Positions 6,578 to 10,810 of a stretch of 10,810 nucleotides of DNA are shown here, piece by piece; within the stretch, counting starts at the first letter, position 1, and every line of letters starts with the position of its first letter. The stretch lies in the NCBI GenBank assembly GCA_011322575.1, contig DRMK01000013.1:1-10810 (forward strand), read 5' to 3'. Position numbers and translations under genes: made by a program. The notes under the pieces were generated by a model that saw nothing but the letters and a program-made list of their open reading frames with translations, was not told the origin of the DNA and did no database searches. The DNA is from Gammaproteobacteria bacterium (GTDB taxonomy: Bacteria; Pseudomonadota; Gammaproteobacteria; Thiohalospirales; Thiohalospiraceae).

Positions 6578-7603
6578 GTGACCCGGGAGTGCACGGTAGC
6601 CGTGGACGCCATGGGCGGCGACCATGGCCCAACCGTTACCGTACCCGCCGCCCTAGAGCTTCTGGAGGAGATCCCTTCTCTCTCCATACTTTTGGTGGGC
6701 AACCAGGATACGTTGCAGCAGCTTCTCGGCAAACATGGGACGAAGCCCCACGGCCGCCTGCAGGTAGTTCACGCCTCGCAGCAGGTGGAGATGGACGATC
6801 TTCCCTCCCACGCCCTGCGCAACAAGAAAGACTCCTCCATGCGGGTGTCCATCAACCTGGTGAAGGAGGGCAGGGCCCAGGCCTGTGTCAGCGCGGGCAA
6901 TACCGGCGCCCTGATGGCTACGGCGCGCTTCGTTCTCAAGACTCTGCCGGGGGTGGATCGACCGGCAATCTGCACTGCCCTGCCGGCCATAGAGGGCCAT
7001 GTGCATGTGCTGGATCTCGGCGCCAACGTGGATCTGAGCCCCGAACACCTGTTCCAGTTTGCGGTGATGGGCGCGGAGCTCACCAGCGCCGTGGACGGCA
7101 AACCGTCCCCCAGCATCGGCCTGCTCAATATCGGAGAGGAAGAGATCAAGGGCAACGAGGTAGTCAAGGAGGCGGGGCGCCTGCTGGCGGACAGCGGGCT
7201 CAACTACGCGGGCTTCGTGGAGGGTGACGACATCTTCAAAGGCAGCGTGGACGTGGTGGTGTGCGACGGCTTCGTGGGAAACGTGATGCTCAAGACCACC
7301 GAGGGGGTGGGCAGGCTGATCGCCCATTTCCTACGCCAGGAGTTCCGGCGCACCTTGCTGTCGCGCCTAGCGGCGCTGGTGGCCATGCCGGTCATGAACC
7401 GCCTGCGCGCCAGGATCGATCACCGCACCTACAACGGCGCCAGTCTGGTGGGATTGCGTGGCATAGTAATCAAGAGCCACGGCAACGCCGACAGCTTCTC
7501 CTTCGGGAATGCCATCCGCGAGGCGATGCTGGAGGTAAACAAGGGGGTGCCCGGCAAGATCGAGGCCCGCCTGGAGAACCTGCTGGTAGGCTCCGGCGCA
7601 TAG
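6578..7603 (+). CDS. plsX: Phosphate acyltransferase PlsX
   Basis: PlsX converts acyl-ACP and phosphate to acyl-phosphate, the donor for PlsY in phosphatidic acid synthesis, at the inner face of the membrane. From GTG 6578 the protein has 341 residues (E. coli 356). It shows TVAVDAMGGDHGP (DAMGGD at 10-15), SMRVSINLVKEG, SAGNTGAL from 105, VLDLGANVD, LLNIGEEEIKG, CDGFVGNVMLKTTEG and a C-terminal LVGLRGIVIKSHG. The frame is open back to ATG 6464, but that would add 38 residues not found in the family and would place the rpmF-plsX hairpin inside the gene. The start at GTG 6578 gives the usual short N-terminus; GTG 6566 is the other choice. Shine-Dalgarno signals for both are weak. The fabH start lies 14 bp downstream. 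Confidence 0.95.
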   Translation: MTRECTVAVDAMGGDHGPTVTVPAALELLEEIPSLSILLVGNQDTLQQLLGKHGTKPHGRLQVVHASQQVEMDDLPSHALRNKKDSSMRVSINLVKEGRAQACVSAGNTGALMATARFVLKTLPGVDRPAICTALPAIEGHVHVLDLGANVDLSPEHLFQFAVMGAELTSAVDGKPSPSIGLLNIGEEEIKGNEVVKEAGRLLADSGLNYAGFVEGDDIFKGSVDVVVCDGFVGNVMLKTTEGVGRLIAHFLRQEFRRTLLSRLAALVAMPVMNRLRARIDHRTYNGASLVGLRGIVIKSHGNADSFSFGNAIREAMLEVNKGVPGKIEARLENLLVGSGA

Positions 7604-7617
7604 ACAGGGACAGATAA

Positions 7618-8583
7618 TTGAGCTACTCACGCATAGCGGGTACCGGCAGCTACCTGCCCGAAAAGATCCTCACCAATCTCGACCTGGAGAACATGGTGGA
7701 CACTAGCGATCAGTGGATCACGGAGCGCACCGGGATCCGTGAACGGCGCGTGGCCGCGGAGGATGAGACCACCTGTGATCTGGCGGAACAAGCCGCCCGG
7801 CAGGCGATCGCCGCCGCGGGGATCGACAAGGATCGGATCGATCTGATCGTAGTGGCGACCACCACCCCGGACCGCATATTCCCCAGTACCGCCTGCCTGC
7901 TCCAGGAGCGCCTCAACATCCACGGCTGTCCCGCCTTTGACATCCAGGCGGTCTGCACCGGTTTCATCTACGCCCTCGGGGTGGCGGACCGCTTCATGCG
8001 CGGTGGCACCAGCTATGCTCTCGTGGTCGGCGCCGAGACCCTCTCCCGTATCGTGGACTGGAGTGATCGCGCCACATGCGTGCTGTTCGGCGATGGCGCC
8101 GGCGCCGTGGTGCTGGAGCGCTCCAGCGAACCCGGGATCCTCTCCACCCATCTCCATGCCGACGGTTTCTACAAGGACCTGCTCACGGTTCCCGGCGGGG
8201 TCTCGCGGAGGTTTCCCGATCCCGACGATGGTCACGGCTACATCCAGATGCGTGGCAACGAGGTGTTCCGCATGGCGGTCAATACCCTGGGGCGCATCGT
8301 GGACGAGACCCTCGCCGCCAACCGGCTGGAGAAGAGCGACATCGACTGGCTGGTGCCTCACCAGGCCAACATACGTATAATCTCCGCCACGGCGAAGAAG
8401 CTGAAGATGCCCATGGAGCGCGTGGTGGTGACGGTGGACCGGCACGGCAACACCTCGGCTGCATCCATACCCCTGGCGCTGGATCAGGCGGTGCGGGACG
8501 GACGCATCCGGCGCGGAGACACGGTAATGCTGGAGGCGTTCGGGGGCGGATTTACCTGGGGGTCGGCACTGCTGAAGTATTGA
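7618..8583 (+). CDS. fabH: Beta-ketoacyl-ACP synthase III
   Basis: FabH condenses acetyl-CoA with malonyl-ACP to start fatty acid synthesis. The 321-residue protein has the complete catalytic triad: C113 in AVCTGF, H248 in PHQANIRI and N278 in HGNTSAA. It also has the C-terminal GGGFTWGSALLKY, and the length is normal (E. coli 317). The start is TTG 7618, supported by AGGGA at 7605-7609 eight bases upstream and by the conserved N-terminus SYSRIAGTGSYLPE; no ATG or GTG lies nearby in frame. The uncommon start may lower its translation relative to its neighbours. It sits 14 bp after plsX and 25 bp before fabD in the same operon. Confidence 0.98.
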   Translation: MSYSRIAGTGSYLPEKILTNLDLENMVDTSDQWITERTGIRERRVAAEDETTCDLAEQAARQAIAAAGIDKDRIDLIVVATTTPDRIFPSTACLLQERLNIHGCPAFDIQAVCTGFIYALGVADRFMRGGTSYALVVGAETLSRIVDWSDRATCVLFGDGAGAVVLERSSEPGILSTHLHADGFYKDLLTVPGGVSRRFPDPDDGHGYIQMRGNEVFRMAVNTLGRIVDETLAANRLEKSDIDWLVPHQANIRIISATAKKLKMPMERVVVTVDRHGNTSAASIPLALDQAVRDGRIRRGDTVMLEAFGGGFTWGSALLKY

Positions 8584-8608
8584 TTGAGATAAACAGGATA
8601 ACAATCTG

Positions 8609-9535
8609 ATGTCGTTGGCTTTAGTATTTCCAGGACAGGGTTCCCAGTCGGTCGGCATGCTGGCCGGTTTCGATTCCGGTCTGCAGCAGGTCAAGGAGAC
8701 CTTTGCCGTGGCCTCCGGGGTGCTGGATTTCGACCTTTGGGAGCTGATTCAGCAGGGCCCAGAAGCAGACCTCAACGATACCCGCAACACCCAACCGGCC
8801 ATGCTGGCCGCCGGAGTAGCGCTGTGGCGCCTCTGGCAGGAGAGAGGAGGGCCCGCCCCGGCGTTCATGGCGGGCCACAGTCTTGGCGAGTATACCGCCC
8901 TGGTATGTGCTGGTGCGCTGGAGTTCGCCGACGCGGTGGAGCTGGTGCGTGATCGCGGCCGCTACATGCAGGAGGCGGTGGTGCCCGGAGAGGGTGCCAT
9001 GGCCGCCATCCTGGGCCTGGAGGATTCCCGGGTGATCCGGCTGTGCGAGCAGGCGGGGGCGGGAGAGGTGGTGGCGGCGGTCAATTTCAACTCTCCGGGC
9101 CAGGTGGTGGTGGCGGGCACGGCCGGGGCCGTGCGGCGGGCGGTGGATCTGGCCAGGGAGGAGGGTGCCAGGCGCGCCGTCCTGCTGCCGGTCAGCGTTC
9201 CATCCCACTGCTCCCTGATGCGGCAGGCCGCCCGCAAGCTGGAGGAACGGCTGGCGGGTGTTACCATACGCACTCCCGGGATTCCGGTGGTCAACAATGT
9301 GGATGTCCGGGTGGAGAGTCAGCCGGAGGCCATTCGCGACGCCCTGGTACGGCAGCTCTACAACCCGGTACGCTGGGTGGATACCATCCGCCTGCTGGCC
9401 GCCGATGGGGTGGAGAGAGTGGTGGAGTGCGGCCCCGGCAAGGTGCTGGCGGGGCTGAACCGCCGCATTGAGCGCAGCATGACGGTTTGTCCGGTATTCG
9501 ATGAGGAGAGTCTGCAAAATGCCATTGAAGGATGA
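8609..9535 (+). CDS. fabD: Malonyl-CoA:ACP transacylase
   Basis: FabD moves malonyl from CoA to ACP to make the extender unit. The 308-residue protein (E. coli 309) begins LALVFPGQGSQSVGM and has the nucleophile S91 in GHSLGEY, the catalytic H200 in VPSHCSLM, and the conserved QPAMLAAGVAL and ECGPGKVL segments. ATG 8609 has AGGA at 8595-8598 upstream. The last 17 bases overlap the start of fabG, so translation of the two is probably coupled. All key residues are present and nothing suggests altered substrate use. Confidence 0.98.
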   Translation: MSLALVFPGQGSQSVGMLAGFDSGLQQVKETFAVASGVLDFDLWELIQQGPEADLNDTRNTQPAMLAAGVALWRLWQERGGPAPAFMAGHSLGEYTALVCAGALEFADAVELVRDRGRYMQEAVVPGEGAMAAILGLEDSRVIRLCEQAGAGEVVAAVNFNSPGQVVVAGTAGAVRRAVDLAREEGARRAVLLPVSVPSHCSLMRQAARKLEERLAGVTIRTPGIPVVNNVDVRVESQPEAIRDALVRQLYNPVRWVDTIRLLAADGVERVVECGPGKVLAGLNRRIERSMTVCPVFDEESLQNAIEG

Positions 9536-10262
9536 AATCGCCCTGGTGACCGGCGCCACCCGCGGGATAGGCAAGGCCATCGCCGCGGCGCTGGGAGAGG
9601 CCGGGGCCACCGTGGTGGGCACCGCCACCAGCGCCGAAGGGGCGCAGCGGATCGGTGCGGGGCTGGCCGCCGCCGGTATCGAAGGGTGCGGGCTGGTGAT
9701 GGATGTGGCGCGTCAGGACTCCATCGACGCGGCCCTGGGGGAGATGAAACAGCGGTTCGGTATGCCGACCATTCTGGTCAACAATGCCGGTATAACCCGG
9801 GACAACCTGCTGCTGCGCATGAAGGACGAGGAGTGGCAGCAGATCATCGACACCAACCTCAGCTCGGTATTCCGGCTGTCGCGCGCCTGTCTGCGCAGCA
9901 TGAGCCGCATGCGCAAGGGACGCATCATCAACATCGCCTCGGTGGTGGGCGCCATGGGCAACGCCGGGCAGACCAACTACGCGGCCGCGAAGGCGGGGGT
10001 GATGGGGTTCACTAGGGCGCTGGCCCGGGAGGCCGGCGCGCGTGGGATAACCGTCAACACCGTCGCGCCCGGCTTCATAGACACCGACATGACGCGAGCC
10101 CTGTCGGATGAGCACCGGCAGGCGCTGCTGGGCCAGATCCCCCTGAACCGCCTGGGCAGCGCGGAGGAGATAGCCGCCGCGGTGGTGTTCCTGGCCTCCC
10201 CGGGGGCGGCCTATATCACCGGCGAGACGCTGCACGTCAATGGTGGAATGTACATGGCTTGA
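9519..10262 (+). CDS. fabG: 3-oxoacyl-ACP reductase
   Basis: FabG is the NADPH-dependent short-chain dehydrogenase of the first reduction step. The 247-residue protein has the Rossmann motif TGATRGIGKAIA, NNAG at about 89-92, S141, the YAAAK active site with Y154 and K158, and a C-terminal GETLHVNGGMYMA. Length and motifs match E. coli FabG (244). ATG 9519 is chosen over the upstream in-frame ATG 9501 because MPLKDEIALVTGA is the family N-terminus and GAGGAG at 9503-9508 sits ten bases before it. It overlaps fabD by 17 bp. A 205-bp gap separates it from acpP. Confidence 0.98.
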   Translation: MPLKDEIALVTGATRGIGKAIAAALGEAGATVVGTATSAEGAQRIGAGLAAAGIEGCGLVMDVARQDSIDAALGEMKQRFGMPTILVNNAGITRDNLLLRMKDEEWQQIIDTNLSSVFRLSRACLRSMSRMRKGRIINIASVVGAMGNAGQTNYAAAKAGVMGFTRALAREAGARGITVNTVAPGFIDTDMTRALSDEHRQALLGQIPLNRLGSAEEIAAAVVFLASPGAAYITGETLHVNGGMYMA

Positions 10263-10467
10263 TATTCGGCAGGTTCGGCTCTGGCGGAGTACTGGTATCG
10301 GCCGGAGCTTTGCAATACAATACCCCGCGCAGTGCCGGCACGCACATCCCGTTGCCGCTCGGGGTCAGGGAGAGCAGGGTAGCACCGCGGGACGAGAGCG
10401 GTGGAGGGTTGGCGGGGAATGCGGTCCGGCAAGACTGCCTGGGAATATACCAAGAGGACAAATTCGT
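10263..10467 (+). promoter_or_regulatory. fabG-acpP intergenic region, probable site of an acpP promoter
   Basis: This 205-bp gap is long for the operon, and in E. coli the matching gap carries an acpP promoter giving the extra ACP transcript. Here TACAAT at 10316-10321 is a plausible -10 box, but only a poor -35 (around 10293) is visible. GTGCCGGCAC at 10332-10341 is a perfect 10-bp palindrome just downstream of that box. CACCGC 10383-10388 and GCGGTG 10398-10403 could form a short hairpin. No protein-coding sequence is credible here. The promoter role rests mainly on family precedent. Confidence 0.4.
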
Positions 10468-10704
10468 ATGAGTACTATCGAAGATCGTGTCAAGAAGATC
10501 GTCGCCGAACAGCTAGGAGTCAAAGAGGACGAGGTAACCGAAAATGCCTCGTTCGTGGACGATCTGGGTGCAGACTCCCTCGATACGGTTGAGTTGGTAA
10601 TGGCACTGGAGGAGGAGTTCGATACCGAGATTCCCGATGAGGAAGCGGAGAAGATAACCACCGTGCAGCAGGCAGTTGACTACATCAACGCGCATCAAGC
10701 CTGA
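10468..10704 (+). CDS. acpP: Acyl carrier protein
   Basis: AcpP carries growing acyl chains on a 4'-phosphopantetheine arm. The 78-residue acidic protein begins MSTIEDRVKKIVAEQLGV and has the attachment serine at position 37 in GADSLDTVELVMALEEEF, then IPDEEAEKITTV. All of this is the standard E. coli pattern and length. ATG 10468 has AGAGGA at 10454-10459 eight bases upstream; a longer open frame from 10240 is not used. In most gammaproteobacteria fabF follows closely, but here a copy of the palindromic repeat begins 27 bp after the stop. Confidence 0.98.
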   Translation: MSTIEDRVKKIVAEQLGVKEDEVTENASFVDDLGADSLDTVELVMALEEEFDTEIPDEEAEKITTVQQAVDYINAHQA

Positions 10705-10730
10705 TCGTAACACCCATGCCGGGCCGCGAT

Positions 10731-10810
10731 ACCACTAGTACTCTTTCAAGGTAATAAATCAGGATTCAGTTGGTCTGTCAGCGTTCAGGGCAAGGTGCTC
10801 CTCGCAGCGA
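10731..10810. repeat. Palindromic repeat, copy 2 (left half only; cut by window end)
   Basis: These 80 bases match 2551-2630 of copy 1 at 76 positions without gaps and in the same orientation. Identity starts sharply at ACCACTAGTAC; the bases before it differ between copies, which fixes the left boundary. The four changes are two in the AT-rich part of the arm, one later in the arm and one in the centre. The window ends where the apex of the hairpin would begin, so the right arm is not visible. The element lies 27 bp after acpP, where fabF is usually found. Confidence 0.92.

Noticed and set aside
7627..8694. Long minus-strand frame opposite fabH
   Set aside because: It is antisense to a complete FabH with its catalytic triad; no recognisable domain.
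10240..10467. Extended frame leading into acpP
   Set aside because: AcpP from ATG 10468 has the full standard length and a good ribosome binding site. The upstream part overlaps the fabG end and has no similarity I recognise.

Overview
The window looks like chromosomal DNA from a gammaproteobacterium. The second half carries the conserved yceD-rpmF-plsX-fabH-fabD-fabG-acpP block in its usual order. The L32, FabH, FabD, FabG and ACP sequences match the Escherichia coli family members closely from memory. High GC (about 60-68% in lines I counted) and glgP beside the fatty-acid block would suit a Chromatiales-like or sulfur-oxidising lineage, but that narrower placement is inference.

Layout. 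(1) Positions 1-2494 hold surface-glycan-type genes on the + strand: the last codons of an unidentified gene, a polyprenyl-phosphate glycosyltransferase fused to a GtrA-like membrane domain, a 33-codon mini-ORF with a strong ribosome binding site, and a multi-pass membrane protein that may be a GT-C type glycosyltransferase. Their base composition is lower in GC (about 45% in the first gene, rising in the second) than the rest, suggesting acquired accessory DNA. (2) Positions 2495-2727 are non-coding and filled mostly by a 172-bp palindromic repeat with 50-bp perfectly complementary arms. (3) Positions 2728-5586 encode glycogen/maltodextrin phosphorylase and a 94-residue conserved-looking protein of unknown function. 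(4) Positions 5662-10704 encode YceD, ribosomal protein L32 and the core of type II fatty acid synthesis. (5) Positions 10731-10810 are the first 80 bases of a second copy of the repeat, in the same orientation and cut by the window end close to its apex.

How the genes work together. PlsX makes acyl-phosphate for phospholipid synthesis. FabD makes malonyl-ACP, FabH starts the chain, FabG performs the first reduction and AcpP carries the intermediates. RpmF and YceD tie this block to ribosome assembly, as in many bacteria. GlgP degrades storage polysaccharide to glucose-1-phosphate. Its position directly upstream of the lipid block is unusual compared with E. coli.

The most interesting non-genic signal is the palindromic repeat. 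Each arm carries an outward-pointing sigma70-like promoter (CTGACA, 19-bp spacer, TATAAC). One end of the first copy lies only 5 bases before the glgP start codon used here, and the second copy lies just after acpP, where fabF normally follows. It is best read as a MITE-like or REP-like element that may supply transcription to its neighbours. I see no CRISPR array, tRNA, rRNA or complete transposase, and no clear sign of a defence system.
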